Of a stretch of 64,000 nt of DNA, positions 1 to 11,083 are shown piece by piece. Both the position numbers and the translations under genes were made by a program. This DNA is from Antedon mediterranea. Its lineage: Eukaryota; Echinodermata; Crinoidea; Comatulida; Antedonidae. Location: assembly GCF_964355755.1 (NCBI RefSeq), contig NC_092676.1, forward strand, positions 26,518,288-26,582,287, written 5' to 3'. The first letter of the stretch is position 1, and each line of letters begins with the position of its first letter. The notes beneath the pieces are model-generated. The model did no database searches and was not told where the DNA came from. It saw nothing but the letters and a program-made list of their open reading frames with translations.

Positions 1-178
1 AATCTTCATGATTGTTCCCAAAACCAGTATATTATATTCAATAGAGGAAGTTTACCCCTTCAGCTTTCAAATTTTGTTCCTCGCTAGAATACAATTGTGT
101 TGTAAGTCATACAAAATGTGTAAACAACAATTTTCTCTGAAAATTGCGTTGAGAAGTTAAAAGTATAATAATCTGCTT

Positions 179-3100
179 TTATGATGCCATCATGACAGGG
201 CGAGCCTTCTTTGCTGCCAACTCAACACCTGAGCTTGCAAATCCTGTTCCTCCCTGCAATATAATCATACATCAGTGTTGTAAGTTATACAATATGTAAA
301 CATCATTTTTCTTGATATTTTAATCAGCTCAATTTTATAGTGTTTTATTCAGCCACTGATACCCACAACATTGTCATTTTTTCATTGCTTACTTTATTTT
401 GTATCTCCATTGAGATCCAGCCACTGACACTCAAAGAATTGTCATTTTTCAGTAATTTGCCATGGATTTATATTAAACTTGTAAAAGAGGTAAGGATGAT
501 TAATTTTGTGATTAAAAACATATATTACCCTTTTAAGTGTAATAATATCTGATTCTTCTAGTTTTTCTCCACTTTCTGGGTCCAACATGTCTTTCTTGAC
601 CAATTTCTCATAGCACTCTTGTGTAACAACTTTACCACTAAAAGAAAATAACATGTTGTTCATTATGTATATATTATATATTTAAGCTCTTAGAGTTTGC
701 GAATTTGTTTTTTCTTTTTCTGTTTGTAAGTAATTAGAGTTTTTTTGATATGGATGAAATAATTCCAAAATAAAAGAAATTCAATTATGCTGTGAGCAAA
801 CTTAGGTGATCTTTTAAGCTTGCAGTTTTGCAATATTTGCTGGGTAAATTTATCTAGTATAGCTACGCAGCTAAGTAATTTAATTTAAAAAAACAATACC
901 TTGGTTTTAAAACAACACATGGCACAGAGTTTGACAAAATGTCATGCGTCACTGCACATTTGTAGCGCACTTTCTTGGCAACCAGAGGTTGACTGTCTTT
1001 TTCGTCAGCAAGTGTAAAATTTACTGTTATCAAATCCTTCATTTTGATTGGCTTCTGGCTCATTGGACAATACACAGTTTTATCCTACAATAGAAAAAGT
1101 TCCAATTTTATTTTTGTAAGGGTATTAGATTTTACTGTCTGCTTACTGAATTACGATGTTATGTCTTGAGGTGGTTTTCTGAATGATTGTAAAATCAAGC
1201 GGTACTGGGTATGACCAACTAGCATTCTTGTCACCAACTAGCCATCCAGTCATAGAGGTACTGATGTAGCAGCCTATCTGTACGGCAACTATAAAATGTG
1301 ATCCGAGACATGACCCACCCTGACTTTTAGTTGATAGACGATTGAAAAATTTGTTATGAAGAGTTGTACTGTACATGGATGTTTAATGAAAGGCCCTACA
1401 TACTAGCCATATTAACAGTAAAGTTTGTTAGTATAAACAATTTTGAGTTAATAAGATACAAGGAAAAAAAGCAAAGAGACTATGGAGTGGCTATTCCTGA
1501 ATATACAATACTAAGTTTCGTAGTTGAAATTATAAATTGTAGGCGAGGTCAAAGGTCAAGCGCCTATAGCCTGCCACGTTTTGATATTCAATATTGGAAT
1601 AAGATAGAATAAGTGGTTGTTTGCTGTTCAGTTTTTAACATTTGAATGCCGCATTGGTGGGAGAGAAAAAGTTGTTTAAAAACATTTTAATACCTAATAT
1701 TGATGTTTCTCCTTACTTACTGGTTTCTTTAGTTTTGTTGCCGTTGCTTGTGGTGTTTGAGAAGGAATCCAAAAGCTGGGTAGTTGTTTTGATCTATCTG
1801 GCTGTACTGTACTAGTGCCTGGAACAGAGTCTACATCATTTTGTAACTTCTGCTTCTTGGCAGATGGTGCTTCAGTAAATGGGTTAATTGGCTTGCTAAC
1901 AATACTGCTTTCTGTGGTTTAAATTAAGCAGAAACACATGATGATAAAGAATAAATAATATTTCATAAACTTCTTAGTTATCAAAATGTAACTCTTCAAT
2001 TGATGTACAAGAATAATTAATGGAGTGGAGTTGTGGTTATGGGTACCAATCCAAGGGTCCTGGGTTCAAATCTTGTCAGTGTCAGGATTTTTCTAATGGA
2101 CATTTATAACTCCACTCCCAAAGACTTGGAATAATACTTTTTTTATGTAGAGCATCTTATGTATATGTTTGTCTTGTGAACGGGATTGCCACCTTTAAGA
2201 AGGATAGTGAATGAATTTGCTTATGGTTATCCTGGCAATTTTCCTAAACACTGGTTTATAACAAAAATACAGTACCTTGTTTTACAAATGCTCTCTTTCT
2301 TTCTTCGACTTTGGATTCTAAAGTATTTGATTCTTCCTCCTATAAAGTAAAAGTAAAGATTATTAATAAGGTTAAATAATTAATGCTCCTGACTTAAAAG
2401 AAGTCCTCAAGATTAAATATAAAAGTTCCTGAGGGGATTTACTTTTTAAGAATTCTGTTTTATATACACTGAACTCCCAACCAGTTATATTAATATGATG
2501 CATTGATGACATACTTCTTCCTTTTTCTTCTGTTTTTCGTATTCTTTCATTTTCTTTTGAAACTCCTGTTTCTTTTGTAGAATATATTCCAATATTGCTT
2601 CTTTATCATACAAATACCCACCTGCTCTGTATAAAAAAAATTTCAAGTCAGTTAGTACATGAAGCTATAAAATTAGACGCCATGGTTAGTAATTTACATA
2701 AATTGGCAACAAATTCAAATTTAGCAATATTTTTAATTATTTTTAACAACATGATACTGATGATACAACAAACTCAAAATTTTGTTAAAATAGGACTTAC
2801 GTTACCACAGGATTTGCACAGGGTTGAAGGGTCAAGTTACAGCAATCAAAATCTTTGACAGAATCTTTACTCAGCCTGGCATGCTTTGTCCCATAACCAG
2901 ATGTAGCTTTAAGATAGTAATATCGTAAATTAATAACATATTAATATAATAAATTTTAAATACTATTGTAGGCATAAATTTATTAAATTTAATCAATCAA
3001 TATTTTTGAAAATTCACAAGATAAAATACTAAATAAGTAATATGTTTTGGATCCAACGTTTTAATAGTTCAGCTAGGTATACTGTAAGTTTGGTTTCAGA

Positions 3101-3377
3101 GGCCGTACTCTTTAGTATAACTATTTTTTGGCTAGGCCCCTAACATGCTTAGTCACGACAAAACGGGGCGCGGGCAGAAACATTCTAAACCTGCCTTGGA
3201 AAAGACAAGATCGGCAAGCCTAAAAAAGATTCTAATTTGTATGCGTTTAACTGAATTGTACAGAATTTTGAGTAATTAAAGTTTACAAAAGATTAAGTAC
3301 GTCATACCTGCATCTTTTTGACGTTCGTGATAAGTATATACAGAACCAGCAGTGGCATTTCTTTGATGTCTTGTCAT
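179..3377 (-). CDS. NOSIP: Nitric oxide synthase-interacting protein, 8 exons
   Basis: I assembled eight exons by GT-AG sites and reading phase: 3308-3377, 2801-2906, 2515-2626, 2276-2339, 1721-1911, 900-1084, 529-637 and 179-253. They total 912 bp, or 303 aa, close to the roughly 300 residues of the vertebrate protein. The start MTRHQRNATAGSVYTYHE, the central LPSFWIPSQTP and the C-terminal GGTGFASSG are strongly NOSIP-like. The family has an N-terminal zinc-finger/U-box half (here DFDCCNLTLQPC, then GGYLYDKEAILEYIL) and a C-terminal U-box-like half (CPMSQKPIKMKDL to SGKVVTQECYEKLVKKDM). In other animals NOSIP binds NO synthases, acts as an E3 ligase and associates with the spliceosome. It is divergent from POLR1F, with start codons 431 bp apart. 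No frame damage is seen. Intron 4 holds a SINE and intron 7 a dispersed repeat. Confidence 0.94.
340..485. repeat. Dispersed repeat in NOSIP intron 7
   Basis: The segment around TGTATCTCCATTGAGA and TTTCAGTAATTTGCC resembles 31705-31780, where the same words occur in the same order with small gaps. The two sites are otherwise unrelated, so this is probably a short mobile-element fragment. No family was recognised. Confidence 0.45.
2022..2238 (+). mobile_element. tRNA-derived SINE in NOSIP intron 4
   Basis: The head resembles a Pol III type 2 promoter. An A-box-like TGGTTATGGGTACCA near 2034-2048 is followed by a B-box-like GGGTTCAAATC near 2071. The body (ACTCCCAAAGACTTGGAATA) continues to about 2238. 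It lies wholly in the intron between exons 2276-2339 and 1721-1911. The ends are approximate and no target duplication was resolved. Confidence 0.6.
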
Positions 3378-3808
3378 TTTTCTAAGCTTTTCTTTCCCGA
3401 ACGGCGACGACAACAAATGGATCCGAATTACCGAAATAGGCCTATAAGCCGTATGCGGGCGCCGTTTACTGTTAGTCACTGTCAAAAAATTCTTTTAATA
3501 TCTAATAGTATATACCAAATTAAAATATTAAAATAACTTCTTTGTATTATAAATATTTATAAATGTGTTGAATTATTATCATTGACTATTTCATTTTTTT
3601 TAAACTAGAAAAAAGTGCAACGTACTTTCGATTGTCTATAAATGTATTATTCAATTTCAATATGGCGGCGCCCATGACAAGTACCACACAGTACAAGAAA
3701 GCGAAAATTCTTCTCTAAAAAAGTACTGTACAGTCAGAATAATGCTTATTTGGTTGATTATAGTATGATAATCTAAAGCACTACATTTTCTGCATACAAT
3801 AAACAATA
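3378..3808. promoter_or_regulatory. Shared divergent promoter region of NOSIP and POLR1F
   Basis: The 431 bp between the two start codons hold no ORF that could be a gene. Both flanking genes are housekeeping, so a compact bidirectional promoter is the simplest reading. It contains a GC-rich patch at 3454-3466 (ATGCGGGCGCCGT) and a YY1-like site at 3659-3669. There is no clear TATA box next to either gene. The octamer TAGGCCTA occurs near 3437. Confidence 0.6.
3659..3669 (+). promoter_or_regulatory. YY1-type site AATATGGCGGC
   Basis: AATATGGCGGC matches the YY1 consensus AANATGGCGGC, which in many animal housekeeping promoters lies close to the transcription start or in the 5' leader. Here it lies about 140 bp upstream of the POLR1F ATG and reads on the POLR1F strand. 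It includes an out-of-frame ATG that would be an upstream AUG if transcribed. Function is inferred from the match and position only. Confidence 0.45.
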
Positions 3809-6459
3809 ATGGCGTTTTCAGGTGTCGGTGGAAATGTTGTAAAACACATTCTTCCAACGTTTTCTGAAGCTGTCGACCTGTTGAAGGACAAGTATTCGAG
3901 TCTTATAAGGAAAACTTCAATACGACATATTACTTTACCACCAAAGTATCTTGGACGACTAAAAGCTGGTGTTAATGACATCATTAATGCTGATTTAGGG
4001 CTGTATTCTGACAGGTATATTATACTAATAATACAGTAATACAATACAATCCAAGGCGCTACTGCAGTTTCGCACCACACTGTTATATCTTCGACTTCTC
4101 GCTTAATTTTTTTCTCACACCCACATCATACAGTTTTAGGCCATTCTGTAACATGTTCCCATGATTTAGCCACCGTTATATTACCTTTATCACAATAAAA
4201 AATGCCTTTCAAAACCGCTCTTTTTCCGCAAATACTTTGATCGAACTGTGGCCATTTTAGAATCAGAAAATTGCCAGAGCAGAAATCAATGTATGTTTTA
4301 TTTTCTGTTTTTATTTTTAAACTGCAAAGAGTGGTTTTTATAACGAACCAGCTGTACATATCAAAACGGCAACGATATGAGTCCGTACATAAAACATTGA
4401 TAGGACCTTTTAATATGAATAATAATACTAATAATGAAATATTAATTTAACCTCTATTTCGCCAGCTGAAAAAATTCTTGCCTTTCAAAACCAAATAGGC
4501 CTATATATGTGTAATTGGATTTTATAACACTGCCTTCTATAGTTTCTACATTTTTGGGGGAAAATGAAGCATACATTCTGGCAATTAAGTGATAAATATA
4601 ATAAGATGGCGAACATTTCGCAGTGTGTTGACAGCGAGTTCAGTATGGTTTAAAATGTTTGAAAAGTATTGTTATTTTAAAAAAATTACTTCGTAAGTGG
4701 TCGAATCGTATAAACATGTTGCATAATATTATGTTGTGAGTGTGAAAAAGGAAAGTTTTGGTGAGAAATCAAAGATATAACGGTGTGGTGCGAAACTGCA
4801 GTAGCGCCCAATCGGCGCTATCCACAATATCTATATTATTTGGTCATATATAACTAGTAATAATACTAATAATATATGTTTTATTAAATATTTAGACTTG
4901 GTGGCGTAATGATAGCCTTTAGCAATTTGAGAATGTGTAAACCCACAGGTACAATTGTGGACGACCAAGCGTTTATCCACTTTGATGTTCAGCTTGATGA
5001 GATTATATTCAAGCCTGCTATTGGAAGTTGGTTGAAGGTAAAGAATGGCTTCAAATTACACTCAATTATCTAATAATATCTATATAATATAATATCTAGA
5101 TAATTTTACTTGTTTGAACGATGGGAATTTCAATGGATGGTTAACGCAAGCCTCATTTTTTGTTTATTATTAAATGTTGAATTAATTTGCTTATTTGTTT
5201 TATAGTATTTTCATTTTCATCTGGTGGTTTCTTTATTCAAGGGTATCGTGAACAAGAAAGGAGAGAATTACATTGGATGTTTAGTACACAGGTGTTTTAA
5301 TGCGTCCATTCCAAAACCAAAACATCAAGTAAACGGCTGGATAGGCTTTGACCTAGAACTAGGAGAAGAATTTTTGTTCTGCGTCACACGGCTCGAGTCT
5401 GCTCATGATGTTTTATCAATAGCAGGGATGTTCAATGACAGGTATTAATTCTAATTTAGTTAATATACTGTATTATACATGTTTTGCTTTCACAGTAATG
5501 AACCCATTTAAACAGGCATCACTTTCATTTCAAAGATGTCAACCCAGTTCTGATTAAAATGCTTACATACAATATATTTGTTATCTATTCATATACAAAG
5601 TAAATACAGAATCGATGGATGAGAGCTGGATGGCTCTGTAAGGTAGTGATGAGGCTATGGCCACAGGGATTGTTGAGAGAGATAACTAAAGGCAATGTAC
5701 AAATCAATTTATGGGACTCTATCAATTGTGAGCTATGCTATGCAGAACAATTGTCACTATTGTAGTGTATGTTACACAGTGCTCCTGTTTACTTCGCAGT
5801 GACCCACTCAATGCTCGCATATTTACAGCAAAGGGTTTGAGGAGGAGTTTAAAATCTGTGGATATCTGCTCAAAACATCCCAGTTAAATACGCCTAATGT
5901 ATTACCTTTCTTTAAATCTATCTTATTATTGTTACGTTTCAGTGAACAAAATTATGATTTAGCTGATGGAGCTTTACCAAATGAACATGGAAGTAAAGTT
6001 AAACGAAAAAGTAACTTAAAAAAAGTGAACAGTTTACCAAATTATGATGAAGCAGAAACATTATCTAACATAAAAATTGAAAATGATTCAGACAATGAAC
6101 AGGAAACTGAAGACATTAAAGATGAAAGTAAACTATTACATAAACACAAAAGTAAAAAAGCCAAAAAAAGGCAGCACGATTCTGGAGAAAGTAAAACATC
6201 GATTTGCAGTCCGTCAAGTGAGAAACACAAAATTAAAAAATCAAACAAAAGGCAGCATGATTCTGAAGAAAGTGAAACATCGATGTGCAGTCCGTCAAGT
6301 GAGAAACACAAAATTAAAAAATCAAAGAAAAGGCAGCATGATTCTGAAGAAATGTGCAGTCCACCAGAGAAACTAATCAAGCAAGAAGTTGAAGAACATC
6401 CTGATGTGAAACAAAAGAAACATAAAAAGCACAAAAAACATAAAAAGAAATTGGAATAA
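3809..6459 (+). CDS. POLR1F: RNA polymerase I subunit RPA43, 4 exons
   Basis: Exons are 3809-4014, 4896-5037, 5242-5441 and 5943-6459. All junctions keep phase and total 1065 bp, or 354 aa, near the size of the vertebrate protein (also TWISTNB). RPA43 forms the Pol I stalk with the RPA14-type partner and contacts the initiation factor RRN3. The N-terminal SHS2-like part includes LPPKYLGRLKAGVNDIINADLG and LGGVMIAFSNLR. The OB-fold part includes GIVNKKGENYIGCLVHRCF, then NASIPKP. The last exon encodes an acidic then very lysine-rich tail (ending KHKKHKKHKKKLE) with an internal 27-residue repeat, as expected for a nucleolar protein. Intron 1 contains a MITE. The 3' end abuts the segmental duplications: the stretch from the stop codon onward is also found from about 50722. 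Confidence 0.93.
4055..4808. mobile_element. Non-autonomous element with 36-bp inverted ends
   Basis: The left end 4055-4090 begins GGCGCTACTGCAGTTTCGCA. The right end 4773-4808 is its reverse complement with one mismatch over 36 bp. The trinucleotide CAA flanks both sides (4052-4054 and 4809-4811), a possible 3-bp target duplication. The 754-bp body has no coding capacity. It lies wholly in POLR1F intron 1 and is presumably spliced out. The superfamily is not assigned. Confidence 0.75.
6166..6350 (+). repeat. 81-bp in-frame repeat in the POLR1F tail
   Basis: Two nearly complete copies and a third truncated copy of an 81-bp unit encode a 27-residue block (KRQHDS-E-S, then CSPSSEKHKIKKS). Because the period is a multiple of three, copy number can change without a frameshift. 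The encoded block alternates basic and serine-rich acidic segments. Confidence 0.8.
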
Positions 6460-7113
6460 TGTTGTTATATCAGCCATCAACGTTTTATCGATTTTTACTA
6501 GAGAAACCAAGACAAATTATTTTCGGGATCATGTACAGAAATTTATTTAGATATAAAACCTTAATCATTTAATACTAAATTTTGTAGAGAGAGGTTTGTA
6601 ACGTAACAAGCCAGCCACGATTTGAATTTCAGTTAATATTTACTAATTTTAAATCTTTTATGCACAATAGTATTCTTGAATAGAAACAAAAATAAAAATG
6701 AACTATAAATAAAAATGAGTTTAAAATGTTCTGATTATGCTGACCCAAGTTAATAAAAAGGCTACATTCATAAACCAATAAAACTGAACTATGTTATCGA
6801 CTTTATTTTCAAATCACCAAAACATAAAAAGGAATTATCACAAATAATTAAGAACAATTATTACATTATCGAGCATTACTTTAAATTTTATTCAGTGCAA
6901 AAAACATGAAAACCAAAAAAAGTATAAAAATCTATGTTGCTTGTGCGTAAAGTACTTAGACTTGAATATAAGACCACCCTTGAATAAGGTTCGCATGGGC
7001 TTATAGGGGCATCACTTCTGTAGAAGCTACCTCAAAACTTACCTTTCAACAAAATAGAATTCCATCACCTCTTAAAGCTAAAACTCGTGGTAAATAAACA
7101 AGGCCAAGAGCCA

Positions 7114-7202
7114 TAAGTCGCGTGCTAAAACGCATAGTGATACCGGACAGACAGACCGACCGACCGACATAGTGAACTATACGAGTCGCGTCCATGCAAC
7201 TA
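7114..7202 (+). repeat. Short dispersed repeat with ACCGACCGACCGAC core
   Basis: This stretch is absent from the matching position of unit 2 (about 13917). It resembles the reverse complement of 32262-32350: both contain GTCGCGTGCT, ACCGACCGACCGA, GACATAGTGA and GAGTCGCGT in this order. It is probably a short mobile element inserted into unit 1, or lost from unit 2. The type is unknown. Confidence 0.5.
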
Positions 7203-7813
7203 AAAAAGTTATGTCTAAACAAAACCAAATTCTGAATAAAATAATATGTTTCTCACTCTAAAGTAGTTCCTTAAAAAACTAAATTCTTAACAAAGGGTTA
7301 GGCCATTTACAATACTTTCAAGCTCTTTGAAAAGAACCCTCGAACCCCCTCTGGCTAAGGGCTTGGACCTATGTGGCGACTCAATAAATTCGCTGGTTCA
7401 TTTCTGGAAGTAAACATAATCACAAGAATTTACAATACAATAACTTATAACTAAATTTAGTAAAGCATTGGTATCTTGGGGTATTAAATGAAGATGATGT
7501 AGCACAAGTACATGTTTAGTTAAATCCTGGTTTTCTTGTTTTTCCTCAACCACACATGTTCGTCTCTCTCCTCCACCTGTAGGTAGCACTACTGCTTAAT
7601 CTCATATCGCACACCACACCTATCTTTATTGAACAAGACATTCCACCATTTTGTGAAATATAATCTTTTGCCATAGCATACATAGTTCATTAGTGGATTG
7701 TTCAGCAGAGTGGAAATATGCATTCTGTCTCTTTTTGGCATTATCCTTATTTTAAAGTGGAAATGTCCAGATAATTTCTTTCAGTTTTAAAAGATGACAA
7801 TTTTCTTTCTTAC

Positions 7814-7983
7814 CAGCAATGCATTGTGAACCTTCTCTGAGCACCTTCTGTCTTCGTAATCAGTGTGTAGACATCTCAGCTAATAACTTTAATACTTCCA
7901 ACTTTACATTTGTACCTTCTGGTCCCGTCAGCTCACTGAGGAACGGGACGACATGGTTTGAAATTTGTTCTATAAACTTTTTC
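7814..7983 (-). pseudogene. API5 exon D copy 1, broken
   Basis: This matches the intact exon at 14728-14916 but lacks 5 bp in the middle (frameshift at about 7862) and about 15 bp at the 5' end encoding the NVHS stretch. It cannot contribute a normal API5 exon. Exons E-I, which should follow, are missing from this unit. Confidence 0.85.
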
Positions 7984-9394
7984 TAGAAAAAAAAAAGAAA
8001 ACTATAGTTTTAGAAAAGAATTCTTTAGAATAAATATATAATCGTAATGGAATTAAGATATGCAGCAAAAGATAGAATTCTTTGGAAAAATTTATATAGA
8101 TAGTGAAAACATGTAAGGTGACTGAATTGGACCCTTCATCATTATTTTGATTTGTGGAAGTGAATTTTTATTGCTTTTTTTTTTATTGTTCTGATTTTTG
8201 AAAGAAGATCTTATTTTGTTATTGATTCCAAACTTAGTAATAAATAGAAATATATAATCTATGACTGTACATTTACTGCATAAAAAATAAACAATTTTAC
8301 AGTAGGCCTAACCCTTGTTTGCTAGAATTAAAGAAATACCTGTCCATGTTGTACATTGTGCGATTGGTTAGCTAAAGAACATAGCAAAGAGCTTATTTAA
8401 ACAAGACAGCGATCTTTAGTTGCAATAGTGCATTATAATATGACTTACTTTTAGCTATTGCATTCCATTATTATATACCAAATTTTAAGAAATCAATTTA
8501 ATAATGTTAACATTTTACCTTGTTCTACAGTTTTCTATTTATTAATATTTGTTTAGACTTTAAGGGTGAGCACCTACGGTTAGTGTCTATTTACACAAAT
8601 AATTAGTATGATACATATGATAGTAATTTAAATTATGCTTCTGTTTTTTTAATTCCTCTGTTCTCTACAGTATATGTAGTTAAGTTTAGTTAAAAACTTA
8701 AAATTGTGTTCAATATTATACATACAAAAATAATAAACAAAATCACGTAGCCTGCTTTGTAAGAAAAATACATCGCTGTACAAATGATATAACAATTATA
8801 ATAAATCAGAGTATATGAATTGCAAGATATTATTTATCATAATAATATTTGTTTAGAGCAGGCATTGATCATTGCTTTACATGGTAAAGTGAACAATTAT
8901 AATCACATTCAAGTTTGAAAATCCGTAACAACAAACTATGGTGTGCTTCTATTGCGATAGGTTGAGTGTTTTGCATCCCTGATTTTGAAATAATCACACC
9001 TACAGTAGTTTAAGAAGACTGCTCTGGTCATATTTGATATTTCAACGCAGAATTTTTTTTTATTCTCCAGTTTTGTTTCTGAAATCTAATCTAAAATATT
9101 GTGTGGATGGATTATATTCAGTTAGTAAGTAATTGTTATTTAAAATTCTAAAGTAATACATTTATAGTGCCAATTGGAAACTGAGTGTCGGACTAACATT
9201 TCAGTTCATTTCATTATTTATTTGGTCTATTTGAGTATTATACATAAAAAAAATGAAATTGGGAGAGACCAGGGTCAACATAAGTGAACGTAATCACTGT
9301 AGCTGAGCTGGTGAGAACCTGCATACAGGAATACTGTATAGAGTTCGAATTATTATTTTTATTAAATAAAATAATTACAAATTATTATTGCAGG
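7984..9394. other. TRIM copy 1 upstream region, no gene seen
   Basis: This AT-rich stretch has no supportable ORF and is nearly collinear with 14917-16366, so it belongs to the duplication. It should hold the TRIM promoter and a 5' untranslated exon, because the ATG sits directly after a 3' splice-site-like TATTATTGCAG. It is also intronic sequence of API5 on the other strand. No promoter motif stood out. Confidence 0.55.
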
Positions 9395-11083
9395 ATGGCT
9401 AGCAAGGAATTAAGTTTACTTGGAGATATAAATGTTAAACTAGAATGTTGTATATGTAATGGAAGATTAGAAGACCCAAAATCACTTAGCTGTCATCACA
9501 GTTTCTGTCTGAAGTGTTTGGAGAAATGGGTTCAAACCAATCATGGCAAGCTAACATGCCCTATTTGTCGCAAAGAGTATCCCATTCCAGTAGGAGGGCT
9601 TGAAAAACTTGCACCAAATACCTTTCTTAACAACCTCTTGGAAACCATAAAACAACATGAAGAGAAAGATGAAGCTAAAAGCACTGCCTCATTGTGCGTC
9701 ACTCATGCTAAACCATTAGAAATGTATTGTACAAAATGTAAAGTACCAATATGCATAGAATGCACTGCAATGGAACATGCTGCAGGAGATGGAAAACATG
9801 AACTAATTAACATTGTTACAGCATTTAATACGTTTAAGGAAACATCAGAAGACTTAAAGAAAGCTGCCAATGAATCCATAAAAAAAATAGAAAATGTACT
9901 TAAAGTAGTCAGAAAGAATGCTAAAGAACTAGAAGAAAGTAAAGATGCAAGTCTCACAGATATTGATAACCAAGTTCAAGAAATGGTTCAATTAGTAATC
10001 AAGAAAAAAGGAGAAGAAAAGAAGAAAGAAGTTGAAGCAAATTATATGGAGGAAAAGGAAGTTAATGACGTACAAATGACAAAATTAACAAAAATCATCT
10101 CTGAATTAAACACCAGTGTGAGTTTCTTAAATCAGTTACTAATGAGTGAGCCAGCAATTGCTATGAAATCAAGTGAGAGTGTATTAAATACATTGATGGA
10201 TGAAATTAATAAATCTCAAGAAATCAAACAAAATGACAGCAAACAAATTAACTTTATCAAAAACAAACAGCAAATTGATTTATTGAAAGAAAATGACATT
10301 GGAAATGTTGTATTCAAACCACTTCCTATTAAAGTAGAGGGTGAGCCTTGGGGAGTAGCAAAGTGTGATAATGATTGCTTACTGGTTTCATTTCTCTCAA
10401 ATGAAATTCACAAGTACAACCAATCAGGAGAATGTATAAGCAAGATTACACTACCAGAAGGTGTGACGGTTAGCAGAATGTACAAAATGAAGAATGGCAA
10501 AATAGCATTCAGTGATGGAAGAAATAAATGCATTCAAGTATGTGATATGAATGGTCATGTGATTAAATCCATTGGTAAGGGTGTATTGACGTATCCACTT
10601 GGTATTCACATAGATGAGGCAACAAATGTTATATATGTAGCAGACGGGATAATTGAATATGTGTTCACATTTAACATTAACAGTGGGAAGAAGTTGAAGA
10701 CGATTGGTTCACAAAAGAAAGGATCGTACTCTGATGTTGCACTTACAAAAAGTGGTAAAGTACTTGTAGTTGATAGAGGGCAGCATCAAGTATTATTGTA
10801 TGATGACAAGGACAAGTCCCTGAAAGTACTCATCAATGGAGGAGTTGAAGATGGTGAGGTGTGGTACCCATATGGAGTTGTAGTTGATGAGGATGACAAC
10901 ATCATCATAGCAAGTGAACACAAACTACAACTATTTAGTAGTGATGGACATTTTATCAAAAGAATTGATAAACAAGAAGATGGAATTAGTTCACCACGTC
11001 AGTTATGTATCATTTCTCATAAACCATGTATGGTTGCTGTAGCAAATGAGGGTGACAACACAATCAAAATATTTAATTATTAA
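9395..11083 (+). CDS. TRIM-NHL E3 ligase-like protein, copy 1 (562 aa)
   Basis: The order is RING, B-box 2, coiled coil, NHL propeller, as in the TRIM2/3/71 class. C3HC4 RING ligands are C18, C21, C33, H35, C38, C41, C55 and C58. The B-box has C101, H104, C112, C115, C120, C123, H128 and H135. A charged helical region follows (about 145-275), then NHL-type blades from about 318 to the end. I start at 9395 (MASKELSLLGD) and not at the in-frame ATG at 9284, because all paralogues begin there and a 3' splice site (TTGCAG) lies one base upstream. The coding part is one exon. A predicted role is substrate ubiquitination through the RING, with target choice by the NHL face. It is nested antisense in API5 intronic sequence. 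One codon is inserted in the coiled coil relative to copies 2-4. Confidence 0.9.
   Translation: MASKELSLLGDINVKLECCICNGRLEDPKSLSCHHSFCLKCLEKWVQTNHGKLTCPICRKEYPIPVGGLEKLAPNTFLNNLLETIKQHEEKDEAKSTASLCVTHAKPLEMYCTKCKVPICIECTAMEHAAGDGKHELINIVTAFNTFKETSEDLKKAANESIKKIENVLKVVRKNAKELEESKDASLTDIDNQVQEMVQLVIKKKGEEKKKEVEANYMEEKEVNDVQMTKLTKIISELNTSVSFLNQLLMSEPAIAMKSSESVLNTLMDEINKSQEIKQNDSKQINFIKNKQQIDLLKENDIGNVVFKPLPIKVEGEPWGVAKCDNDCLLVSFLSNEIHKYNQSGECISKITLPEGVTVSRMYKMKNGKIAFSDGRNKCIQVCDMNGHVIKSIGKGVLTYPLGIHIDEATNVIYVADGIIEYVFTFNINSGKKLKTIGSQKKGSYSDVALTKSGKVLVVDRGQHQVLLYDDKDKSLKVLINGGVEDGEVWYPYGVVVDEDDNIIIASEHKLQLFSSDGHFIKRIDKQEDGISSPRQLCIISHKPCMVAVANEGDNTIKIFNY

Noticed and set aside
5224-5448. Independent small gene
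   Set aside because: It is exon 3 of POLR1F read with some intron; splice sites and phase fit the larger gene.
9284-9394. In-frame upstream start of TRIM copy 1
   Set aside because: The extra codons include a splice-site-like TTGCAG and are not shared by paralogues, which all begin at MASK/N.
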